DNA of 64,000 bases, taken from positions 1-64,000 of the forward strand of contig NZ_LVHF01000028.1 in the NCBI RefSeq assembly GCF_001650345.1. The letters run 5' to 3'. Positions 56,918 to 64,000 of the stretch are shown one piece after another. Below the pieces are notes generated by a model. The model was given only the letters and a program-made list of their open reading frames with translations, did no database searches and was not told the DNA's origin. A program made the translations under genes and the position numbers. How positions within the stretch are numbered: the stretch's first letter is position 1; each line of letters begins with the position of its first letter. The DNA comes from Photobacterium jeanii (lineage in GTDB: Bacteria; Pseudomonadota; Gammaproteobacteria; Enterobacterales; Vibrionaceae).

Positions 56918-58189
56918 ATGACCAACCTAAAAGCACCAACTGCAACCGCGCCGCTTGCAGACTGGCTGTCATATCTTGAACAGCTTCACACTAGTGCTAT
57001 CGATTTAGGGCTAGATCGTGCCCAAGCGGTAGCTGAACGAGGCCAATTAACCAAACCCGCACCGAAAGTGATCACTGTTGCGGGTACCAATGGTAAAGGC
57101 TCTACCTGTGCCATTTTAGAAGCTATTTTGCTTGATGCCGGTTACAAAGTCGGTGTTTATAGTTCACCTCACTTAGTGCGTTATAACGAGCGAGTGCGTA
57201 TTAACGGCGAAGAGCTAGCTGATGATGCACATAGCCAAGCTTTTGCACAAATCGAACAATACCGTGGTGAGATTAGTTTAAGTTTGTTTGAATTCGGTAC
57301 CTTAGCGGCACTCGAGTTGTTCAAATCGAACGGTGTCGATGTGGTCTTGCTTGAGGTTGGTCTTGGCGGTCGTTTAGATGCGACGAATATTGTGGATCAC
57401 GATGTATCGGTTATCACCAGTCTTGCAATCGATCATGTTGATTGGCTTGGTGATGACATCGAAGTGATTGGCTATGAAAAAGCGGGCATTTTCCGTAGCG
57501 GCAAACCCGCTATCTGTGGTCAGCCAACGCCGCCTGCGAGTGTCGCTGCCCATGCTGATGATATTGGTGCCAAGTTATTCCAAGTGGGTTATCAGTTTGA
57601 CTATCAAGTCGAGGGGGACACTTGGCGCTGGCATAGCGGTTGTTTTGAGCTTGATGACCTTCCTGTTCCGGCACTGCCATTACCGAATTCGGCTACGGCA
57701 CTGATGGCGTTAGGAACGGCTGAGCTGGATATCAGTGATTGCAATATCGTGAATGGCTTAAAAAAGGTGGTGCTAGCTGGGCGAATGGAACGCGTGAGCG
57801 AGCAACCATTGGTGATCATGGATGTGGCGCATAACCCGCATTCAGCCCAGTACTTTGCTAAACAACTGGTCAAGCTAAAGCAAAAAGAAGGTAAGGCGCG
57901 TATTCATGCGGTTGTCGCTATGCTGCATGATAAAGATATCGCTGCAACCATAGCTGAGATGACAGATGTGGTTGATGCATGGTATCCCGCGTCATTAGAA
58001 GGACCACGTGCTGCAAAAGCAGAAGAGATTATTGCTCATGTGGGTGATGGTGTCTCAGGCTTTGCAACCCCAGAACAAGCTTATGATCACGCCCTATCTC
58101 AAGCGCAACCGGATGAGATGGTAATCGTTTTTGGCTCGTTTTACACTGTGGGCCAAATCGCTAGCCATATTGCAGCCAAACAGGAGTAA
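56918..58189 (+). CDS. folC: Folylpolyglutamate / dihydrofolate synthase
   Basis: 423 aa. Mur-ligase-like ATPase: P-loop VAGTNGKGSTCAIL (about 51-64), SSPHLVRYNERVRING and LLEVGLGGRLDATN are family motifs. It adds glutamate to dihydropteroate and to folates. Followed after 2 bp by dedD, so the two are co-transcribed, as in E. coli. Confidence 0.95.
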   Translation: MTNLKAPTATAPLADWLSYLEQLHTSAIDLGLDRAQAVAERGQLTKPAPKVITVAGTNGKGSTCAILEAILLDAGYKVGVYSSPHLVRYNERVRINGEELADDAHSQAFAQIEQYRGEISLSLFEFGTLAALELFKSNGVDVVLLEVGLGGRLDATNIVDHDVSVITSLAIDHVDWLGDDIEVIGYEKAGIFRSGKPAICGQPTPPASVAAHADDIGAKLFQVGYQFDYQVEGDTWRWHSGCFELDDLPVPALPLPNSATALMALGTAELDISDCNIVNGLKKVVLAGRMERVSEQPLVIMDVAHNPHSAQYFAKQLVKLKQKEGKARIHAVVAMLHDKDIAATIAEMTDVVDAWYPASLEGPRAAKAEEIIAHVGDGVSGFATPEQAYDHALSQAQPDEMVIVFGSFYTVGQIASHIAAKQE

Positions 58190-58191
58190 CA

Positions 58192-58743
58192 GTGGCAAGT
58201 AAGTTTCAGAGCCGTTTAGTCGGCACAATTATCTTAGTGGCACTGGGAGTGATTTTCCTCCCAGATTTGTTCGATGGTAAGAAGCAACATTACCAAGAGC
58301 AATTTGCCAGCATTCCGCTTCAACCTGAAATAAACGCAGAAGAAGCCTTTGAAACGATCCCTGAGCCTGAATTTGTGGACGTTGAATTACCGCAAGAGCC
58401 TGTGACTGTGGTGATTGATGAAGAGCCGCAAATTGAGGATGCCCCACTACCGGTTGAGCCTACTAAAGTAGAACCGCCAAAGCAGGGGTATAAGGAAAGT
58501 GGTTGGGTTGTGCAGTTAGGTGTTTTTGGCAATGTAAATAATGCCAATAAGCTGGTGGCTAAACTTCGCAAAGCAGGTTACCAAGCTCACGTATTTCCAA
58601 AAGAGCTAAAACCTGGTGACTACGCTCGCGTGGTAGTTGGACCAAATGTCTCCAAAGAGGAGTTATCTGGTCAGCTCAAAGATTTAGAAAAAATCACCGG
58701 TTTAAAAGGGCAATTGCTTAGATTTAACCCACTAAACCCTTAG
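58192..58743 (+). CDS. dedD: DedD, SPOR-domain cell division protein
   Basis: 183 aa, GTG start. One N-terminal TM helix (LVGTIILVALGVIFLPDLF, about 8-26), an acidic Pro/Glu-rich periplasmic linker, and a C-terminal SPOR domain (about 103-180, WVVQLGVFGNVNNANKLVAKLRK is its start). SPOR domains bind denuded glycan strands at the septum. Its stop codon overlaps the PurR-type operator of the next operon. Confidence 0.93.
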   Translation: MASKFQSRLVGTIILVALGVIFLPDLFDGKKQHYQEQFASIPLQPEINAEEAFETIPEPEFVDVELPQEPVTVVIDEEPQIEDAPLPVEPTKVEPPKQGYKESGWVVQLGVFGNVNNANKLVAKLRKAGYQAHVFPKELKPGDYARVVVGPNVSKEELSGQLKDLEKITGLKGQLLRFNPLNP

Positions 58744-58757
58744 GTAAACGTTTGCGT
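58742..58757. promoter_or_regulatory. PurR-type operator before cvpA-purF
   Basis: On the minus strand ACGCAAACGTTTACCT, an excellent match to the palindromic PurR site. It overlaps a possible -35 (TTGCGT, 58752-58757) whose -10 would be TAGAAT (58773-58778). In E. coli PurR with hypoxanthine or guanine represses cvpA-purF from such a site. Confidence 0.85.
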
Positions 58758-58804
58758 TCTCATTTTTTCTGTTAGAATACGCAACATCAAGGCGAAAACA
58801 ACAA

Positions 58805-59299
58805 ATGATGATTTGGATTGATTACGTAATTTTAGGCGTAATTGGCTTCTCGGCGCTGGTTAGTTTGATCCGCGGTTTTGTTAAAGAAGCATTGTCGTTG
58901 GTGATCTGGTTTGCTGCATTTTTTGTCGCGAGTAATTTTTACACGCAACTGGCTGCTTACTTCACCAACATTAAAGACGAAATGGTACGTAACGGTAGTG
59001 CCATCGCCGCTCTATTTATTGCCACGTTGATTGTCGGCGCGGTTGTAAACTATGTGATAGGACATCTGGTACAAAAGACGGGGCTGTCTGGTACAGACCG
59101 TGTTTTGGGAATCGTGTTTGGTGGTGTGAGAGGGGTGTTGATCGTTTCAGCACTGTTGTTCTTCATCGACGCCTTTACGAGCTTTTCAAATGCTGACTGG
59201 TGGAAACAGTCGCAATTGATCCCTCAATTCGGCGTAGTGATTGAATGGTTCTTCTCCTACATCAAAGACACATCAAGCTTTTTCACCGGCGCGCACTAG
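58805..59299 (+). CDS. cvpA: CvpA family membrane protein
   Basis: 164 aa with four TM helices, matching CvpA, originally described as needed for colicin V production; more recent work in enterics and vibrios links it to bile salt and envelope stress. First gene of cvpA-purF. A second ATG lies directly after the first. A GC-rich hairpin covers its stop codon. Confidence 0.93.
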   Translation: MMIWIDYVILGVIGFSALVSLIRGFVKEALSLVIWFAAFFVASNFYTQLAAYFTNIKDEMVRNGSAIAALFIATLIVGAVVNYVIGHLVQKTGLSGTDRVLGIVFGGVRGVLIVSALLFFIDAFTSFSNADWWKQSQLIPQFGVVIEWFFSYIKDTSSFFTGAH

Positions 59300-59305
59300 C
59301 GCCGG
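59286..59305 (+). other. GC-rich hairpin over the cvpA stop codon
   Basis: CCGGCGC (59286-59292) pairs with GCGCCGG (59299-59305), loop GCACTA including part of the TAG stop. No proper T run; could stabilise the mRNA or tune purF expression. Confidence 0.5.
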
Positions 59306-59334
59306 CTTTATATGCGTGACGAGGATTTTAGGAC

Positions 59335-60852
59335 ATGTGTGGTATTGTCGGAATCGTGGGGTCAACCCCGGTAAACCAATCTATCTATGATGCACTGACT
59401 GTGCTGCAGCATCGCGGCCAAGATGCGGCGGGTATTGTTACCTTAGAAAGCAATCGTTTTCGTCTGCGTAAGGCTAACGGTTTGGTGCGTGATGTATTCG
59501 AAGCCAAGCATATGCAACGCCTGCAAGGAAATGTGGGAATCGGTCATGTTCGTTATCCAACGGCGGGTAGCTCCAGTGCTTCTGAAGCACAGCCATTCTA
59601 CGTAAACTCGCCATACGGCTTATCTCTGGCGCACAATGGTAACCTGACAAATGCAGGTGAAGTTCGTGAGTCATTGTTTAAACAAGCGCGTCGTCACGTC
59701 AACACAACGTCAGACTCTGAAGTGCTACTTAATGTTCTTGCTCATGAGCTAGACAGCACAGAGTCTTCTCCTGTGACTCCTCAAGATATTTTCACTGCGA
59801 TTCGTGCTGTTCATAAACAGGTTCGTGGCGCATATGCGGTCGTTGCTATGTTGATTGGTCATGGTTTAATGGCGTTCCGCGATCCTAATGGCATTCGTCC
59901 TCTTTGCTTGGGTAAACGTGAAGTCGAAGGACAAACCGAGTACATGGTGGCATCTGAGTCTGTTGCATTGGATGCGGTGGGTTTTGATTTTGTACGTGAT
60001 GTGGCACCAGGTGAAGCGGTGTACATCACTTTCGATGGTCAACTTTACACCGAGCAATGTGCTGAGAATCCGGTACTGAACCCTTGTGTGTTTGAATTTG
60101 TGTACTTTGCGCGTCCTGACTCGTTTATCGATAAAATTTCGGTGTACGGAGCTCGTGTTCGCATGGGGACTAAGTTGGGTGAAAAAATTAAGCGTGAGTG
60201 GGAAGATATGGATATCGATGTGGTTATCCCAATTCCTGAAACCTCGTGCGACAGCGCACTAGAAATTGCCCGCACATTGGACAAACCATACCGTCAAGGT
60301 TTTGTGAAAAACCGCTATGTTGGTCGTACATTCATTATGCCGGGGCAACAAATGCGCCGTAAGTCAGTGCGTCGTAAGTTGAATGCGATTCGCTCTGAGT
60401 TCAAAGGCAAGAATGTTTTGCTGGTGGATGACTCTATCGTTCGTGGTACTACCTCTGAGCAAATCATCGAGATGGCGCGCGAAGCGGGTGCCAACAAGGT
60501 CTACCTAGCGTCAGCTGCGCCAGAAGTTCGTTTCCCGAACGTATACGGTATTGATATGCCAAGTGCGAATGAGCTGATTGCTCACGGTCGTGAAGTTGAA
60601 GAAATTAGTAAACTGATCGGCGCTGATGGCCTGATTTTCCAAGACTTAGAAGACTTGGTGGCAGCGGTTGCTGAAGGGAACCCTGATGTGACGCTGTTTG
60701 AGACCTCGGTATTCAATGGCAGCTATGTGACGGGCGATATCGATCAATCGTACCTTGACTACCTTGAATCGCTACGCAGTGAAGATTCAAAAACTAAGCG
60801 TGAGATCCAACAAGATCTTGCTAACTTAGAGTTGCACAACGAAGGTGTGTAA
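59335..60852 (+). CDS. purF: Amidophosphoribosyltransferase
   Basis: 505 aa, class II glutamine amidotransferase with N-terminal nucleophile Cys2 ([10 protein letters not shown]), no propeptide. The C-terminal phosphoribosyltransferase domain has the PRPP loop [16 protein letters not shown] (about 361-376). First committed step of purine synthesis: PRPP to phosphoribosylamine. Regulated through the PurR site ahead of cvpA. Terminator at 60914. Confidence 0.97.
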   Translation: MCGIVGIVGSTPVNQSIYDALTVLQHRGQDAAGIVTLESNRFRLRKANGLVRDVFEAKHMQRLQGNVGIGHVRYPTAGSSSASEAQPFYVNSPYGLSLAHNGNLTNAGEVRESLFKQARRHVNTTSDSEVLLNVLAHELDSTESSPVTPQDIFTAIRAVHKQVRGAYAVVAMLIGHGLMAFRDPNGIRPLCLGKREVEGQTEYMVASESVALDAVGFDFVRDVAPGEAVYITFDGQLYTEQCAENPVLNPCVFEFVYFARPDSFIDKISVYGARVRMGTKLGEKIKREWEDMDIDVVIPIPETSCDSALEIARTLDKPYRQGFVKNRYVGRTFIMPGQQMRRKSVRRKLNAIRSEFKGKNVLLVDDSIVRGTTSEQIIEMAREAGANKVYLASAAPEVRFPNVYGIDMPSANELIAHGREVEEISKLIGADGLIFQDLEDLVAAVAEGNPDVTLFETSVFNGSYVTGDIDQSYLDYLESLRSEDSKTKREIQQDLANLELHNEGV

Positions 60853-60913
60853 CCTGCGAGTGCTTTGCGGCTTAAGAAGTCGCGATAAAGCATAAGTAAT
60901 AAGCGGTTAGTAC

Positions 60914-60945
60914 AAACGGGAGCCTATATGGCTCCCGTTTTAGTT
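60914..60945. terminator. Terminator after purF
   Basis: 11-bp perfect stem (60914-60924 with 60930-60940), TATAT loop, T-rich tail; could also serve the convergent gene at 60992. Confidence 0.88.
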
Positions 60946-60991
60946 TGTGTTATGGTTTCTAATGGCGAACAGCCTTTACTCTTAATCAGGC

Positions 60992-61591
60992 TTAATGACT
61001 AAAGACAGGGCCAAGGCCAAGGTTCCACAGGATAACGGTAGATGCGATGATCGAAACCAGTAACACTAAGCCACAAGTCACAATCGAGCTGGCGTAGATA
61101 AACCCGCGCTCTTCAGGAATGTGCATCAATATAGGCACGCCTGTGTAGAGTAAGTATACGGAGTAGGCGACGCCGATTAAGCCTGCAATCATTAAGAACC
61201 AGACTTGTGGGTAGATAGCCGCAATGCTGACCATAAAGAGTGGCGTTGCAGTGTAAGCGGCGAGTTCGAGCGCCTGGGTGAACGTTGGAGTTGAGCCGAA
61301 GGTGTGACTCATCCAGTAGCTTAGGTAGGCTAAGGCGAATACACCCGCAATGAGTGCGCAGTACATAGCCACTGACATACCGAGCGCACTAGCAGGAGTG
61401 AGGTATAGTGGTTCACCGACGCCGATCCGCCAGCCGATAAAGACGCTTGAAATATAAGCAAATGTTGAGGGAAGTAGAGCAATGAGCATGATATGGCTGA
61501 TACAACTACTGATCCCTTCATGTTGTTTATCAATTGTCTTCCATTCTTGCTTAGGGTGAGCATATAGCCCAAAAAGGTGTCCCAAAATCAT
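60992..61591 (-). CDS. Yip1 / YohC-like inner membrane protein
   Basis: 199 aa, five or so TM helices, short cytoplasmic N-terminus with HLFGLYAHPKQEWKTI, the segment usual in Yip1-domain YohC-like proteins (E. coli YohC is about 195 aa). No catalytic motif. The function of bacterial members is unknown. Convergent with purF, and preceded by a gene-free interval of 366 bp. Confidence 0.78.
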   Translation of the reverse strand: MILGHLFGLYAHPKQEWKTIDKQHEGISSCISHIMLIALLPSTFAYISSVFIGWRIGVGEPLYLTPASALGMSVAMYCALIAGVFALAYLSYWMSHTFGSTPTFTQALELAAYTATPLFMVSIAAIYPQVWFLMIAGLIGVAYSVYLLYTGVPILMHIPEERGFIYASSIVTCGLVLLVSIIASTVILWNLGLGPVFSH

Positions 61592-61957
61592 AACCTGTCC
61601 TCATTTTGTATGAACGATGGACGTCACAGCGAGGTACAAGGGTCAAATATTAGTATTGACAGTGAGTTGTCTGGGTAATATTAGACTCTGCTTACGTTTT
61701 CGCTCATAGCTCATTACTGTCCAATGTGATACCAAGAAAAGTGTCTTGGTATTATTGATACCTATTTGGTTAATGAATCGATCAATGAACGCAGTTGTCA
61801 TTAACAAAACGGGTGTCGGTAAGGCATGTACGACCGCTATTATGCGCTTACATAGTAATAACATTTAGTCAGGAATGTGAGGGATCGCAAGCTTGGGGGT
61901 AAGACACGTTGTGAAATAACAACGTGTCTGAGAAGGTAAGTGATGCTGAGCGTGTTG
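61592..61957. other. Gene-free interval with two hairpins
   Basis: ATACCAAGA (61729-61737) pairs with TCTTGGTAT (61744-61752). An 11-bp perfect stem, 61902-61912 with 61919-61929, lies 30 bp beyond the LysR gene's stop and is its likely terminator, with a weak T run. A 73-residue minus frame at 61643-61864 has no recognisable feature and was not called. Confidence 0.55.
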
Positions 61958-62836
61958 TTAATTTAGCTCGAAGTAATGGCTGGCAAACTCGATGAATAAG
62001 CGCAGCTTCTCAGGTTGGTAATCCCTGTGATTGTAAAGTAAGAACACTTCGCGTGGGTTAGCTGACCAGTTTTTGAGGATCTGAACCAGTTCACCAGATT
62101 CGATGAACTCTTCTAGCATTACATCCGGCATTAGGGTGATACCTAAGCCATCGCAGCAAGCACGGCGAACAACGTCGAGCTGGTTGGCTTCAAAGCGTCC
62201 GCGATCATTAATCGTGATAGTCTCACCTTGATGATCGCTTAAACGCCAGCGCAGTAGCGGATTCCCTTTGAGTAGGGTGTGCTCGTGCAACTCTTGCGCG
62301 TGTTTTGGTGCTGGCTTTTCTTTTAGGTACAGCGGGCTAGCAACCAAGATATCTTTAACGGCACTGATTTTACGAGCAATCAATGTCGAGTCACGCTGCG
62401 GACCTACACGGAAAATCGCATCCCAATCGGTAGGATCGAGTTGCTCTGGTTCGCTGCTCATATGAAGCTCTAAATGAATAGCAGGATGCTGTTTCATGAA
62501 GGCATTGAGCATAGGTTGTAGCATTACTTTGGTTAGGTTAGATGGCGCAGCAATGCGCAGCCTACCTGTTGCACCTTTACATTCTTCGCTAATGTGCTGA
62601 GTAGCACTGACCAGTTGTTCTAACAACGGACCACAGTCATCGTAAAAGCGTTGTCCAGCTTCAGTAAGCGACAATTTGCGCGCATGTCGGTTAAGAAGTC
62701 GAATGCTTAAACATTCTTCTAATGCCTGAATACGACGGGTTAAGGTGGCAACAGGTACTTGGGTCTTGCGTGACGCTGCGGTGTAGCTCCCTTGCTCGAC
62801 AACAACGCGGAATAAATTCAAATCGTCAAGTTTCAT
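61958..62836 (-). CDS. LysR family transcriptional regulator
   Basis: 292 aa. N-terminal winged helix-turn-helix (LNLFRVVVEQGSYTAASRKT, about 6-25, then VPVATLTRRIQALEE) and a C-terminal periplasmic-binding-like effector domain (ATGRLRIAAPSNL begins it near residue 90). Full family length. The DNA-binding part resembles the CrgA/DhaR-like group that acts on oxidative or aromatic stress genes, but the target is not known. It is divergent from the RssB-like gene, with an inverted repeat in the shared upstream region that may be its operator. Confidence 0.9.
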   Translation of the reverse strand: MKLDDLNLFRVVVEQGSYTAASRKTQVPVATLTRRIQALEECLSIRLLNRHARKLSLTEAGQRFYDDCGPLLEQLVSATQHISEECKGATGRLRIAAPSNLTKVMLQPMLNAFMKQHPAIHLELHMSSEPEQLDPTDWDAIFRVGPQRDSTLIARKISAVKDILVASPLYLKEKPAPKHAQELHEHTLLKGNPLLRWRLSDHQGETITINDRGRFEANQLDVVRRACCDGLGITLMPDVMLEEFIESGELVQILKNWSANPREVFLLYNHRDYQPEKLRLFIEFASHYFELN

Positions 62837-62873
62837 AACACATCATTACTGAAAACTCATAATAGGGAATTGT

Positions 62874-62921
62874 ATAACAAAATAGCTTGTAAGCGATTGT
62901 TAACCGCTTATGTTTTGTTAT
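62874..62921. promoter_or_regulatory. Inverted repeats between the LysR gene and the RssB-like gene
   Basis: ATAACAAAA (62874-62882) and TTTTGTTAT (62913-62921) are a perfect 9-bp inverted repeat; TAAGCG (62890-62895) and CGCTTA (62905-62910) form a second one inside. The position upstream of a divergent LysR gene suggests an operator. The remainder of 62837-63099 holds nothing recognisable. Confidence 0.45.
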
Positions 62922-63099
62922 GAATCAAAATTGAACGATAAATTGTGTCATGAAAGGCGAACTATTGCCTACTTTTCTGTGTTTTTTTGAACTGGATTCG
63001 AGATTTAGTTTTTAACCGCCGCCGCATTTTTATCTGTCCTGACGAATGTGTAATTAGCACCTATGCTTTCTATAGGTTGATAGACAATCAGGAATCCTT

Positions 63100-64000
63100 A
63101 TGCACAGTGATCTTGATAGACCAAAATCAGCGATACATAAGACTCGTAAAGAGAATGCATCGGTACAATTATGGAGGAAGGCACCATTGCTAGAGGGTAA
63201 GGACGTACTTGTTGTGGAAGATGACCCGATCTTCCGAAATATGATCGTTGGCTTTTTGAATAGCCAAGGATGTCAGGTGCGTGAGGCTGATGATGGGCTA
63301 GACGGGTTAAGAGCGTTGCGTGATGCCATTCCTGACATTCTATTGTGTGACTTGTCGATGCCTGTGATGACGGGAATGGAGTTTGTTGAAGAAATTGCAG
63401 CGCAATACCCAATGGTTCCTGTGATTGTCATTTCTGGTACTGGTGATATGGCTGATGTTGCTAATGCATTACGTCATGGTGTGAAAGATTTCCTGATCAA
63501 ACCGCTTGATAACATTATGGTGCTCAAATCTGCCATGTTATCTGTGCTTAAATCAGAAGACTCAGCCGTAGCAGAACAAGACTTTTCTAACAATTGGTTC
63601 AATATTGGTGACGATGGGGTTGATATTGATGAAGAGTTGGAATGGCATATTAAGGAGCTGCAAGCCAATCCTAAAGCGGCACGAGAGCTGTTGCTGGGAT
63701 TAATGCCTGAAACCGAATCTCGTCAAGGCGACTGGCAGCTAAACTATTGTGTGTTGCAAGCGGCCGATGTGCAGCCAGTATTGCTTGATTACACTTGGTT
63801 GATGGACGGGCGGTTGGCCTTTTATCTGGTTGACTCCGCCGCTGGTGAAAACAGTACTGCAACAACCTTACTCATTCGTGCTTTTTTCAATGATTACCTC
63901 CGAACTCGGATGGCAGATGAAAGTGATTTAAACCATTTAGTACGTTTGATAGAGAAGGGGATGCACCATTCTGGCTACGCGTCACCAATTCGCGGTATTT
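63100..64000 (+). CDS. rssB: RssB-like response regulator, cut by window end
   Basis: 300 residues visible, frame open to the end of the window. ATG 63100 has AGGA 6 bp upstream; a TTG at 63187 after GGAGG would remove a 29-residue extension absent from E. coli RssB. Receiver domain: VLVVEDDPIFRNMI with the acidic pair, phosphorylated Asp in LLCDLSMPVMTG, and Lys in FLIKPLD. After a linker with WHIKELQANPKAAREL comes an output region resembling RssB's inactive PP2C-like domain. RssB delivers the stationary-phase sigma factor RpoS to ClpXP. Orthology to RssB is likely but only part of the gene is seen. Confidence 0.8.
   Translation, partial: MHSDLDRPKSAIHKTRKENASVQLWRKAPLLEGKDVLVVEDDPIFRNMIVGFLNSQGCQVREADDGLDGLRALRDAIPDILLCDLSMPVMTGMEFVEEIAAQYPMVPVIVISGTGDMADVANALRHGVKDFLIKPLDNIMVLKSAMLSVLKSEDSAVAEQDFSNNWFNIGDDGVDIDEELEWHIKELQANPKAARELLLGLMPETESRQGDWQLNYCVLQAADVQPVLLDYTWLMDGRLAFYLVDSAAGENSTATTLLIRAFFNDYLRTRMADESDLNHLVRLIEKGMHHSGYASPIRGI

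Noticed and set aside
61643..61864. 73-residue minus-strand frame in the 61592-61957 gap
   Set aside because: No recognisable domain, no clear ribosome site, and a hairpin runs through its middle.

Overview
The window is a Vibrio-type gammaproteobacterial chromosome segment. The genus call rests on protein resemblance: a HubP/FimV polar protein of about 1800 residues, the Vibrio-style yjbH/gfcC/yjbF capsule genes divergent from wza, and a beta-CASP gene like rjg at the right edge of the polysaccharide locus. No database search was possible. No transposase, integrase, prophage or CRISPR array was seen.

Left core (1-9840): a leftward tandem tRNA-Tyr array (four complete copies, one cut by the window edge) with its promoter; a two-gene RND efflux pump; rluF; aroC; a TRIC/UPF0126 membrane protein; epmC and yfcL.

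Surface polysaccharide locus (about 9860-42710) lies between yfcL and mnmC, which are neighbours in E. coli. A leftward block holds a small Ala-rich secreted protein, yjbF, gfcC, yjbH and wzz. Rightward from a JUMPstart/ops element run wza-wzb-wzc, rmlBADC (dTDP-L-rhamnose), and a visibly AT-rich serotype core: Wzx, a GT4, an opine-dehydrogenase-like enzyme, an ATP-grasp ligase, a DUF616/TOD1-MUCI70 glycosyltransferase, Wzy and two GT2s. Then come ugd (UDP-GlcA), wecA (initiating transferase) and a seven-gene nonulosonic (legionaminic-type) acid pathway ending in a CMP-sugar synthase. A beta-CASP metallo-beta-lactamase protein and a second Ala-rich secreted protein close the locus. Together the genes predict a Wzx/Wzy-dependent, Wza/Wzc-exported capsule that starts on Und-PP-HexNAc and can contain rhamnose, glucuronic acid, a legionaminic-type sugar and possibly an opine-like amino acid.

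Right core (42811-64000): mnmC (leftward); fabB; a long fabB-pdxB gap with strong RNA-like structure; pdxB-asd; fimV/hubP; truA; accD; folC-dedD; cvpA-purF behind a PurR-type operator; a Yip1/YohC-like membrane protein; a LysR regulator; and an RssB-like response regulator cut by the window end. The order pdxB-asd(usg)-truA-accD-folC-dedD-cvpA-purF matches E. coli, so the capsule locus is an insertion into an old conserved backbone.
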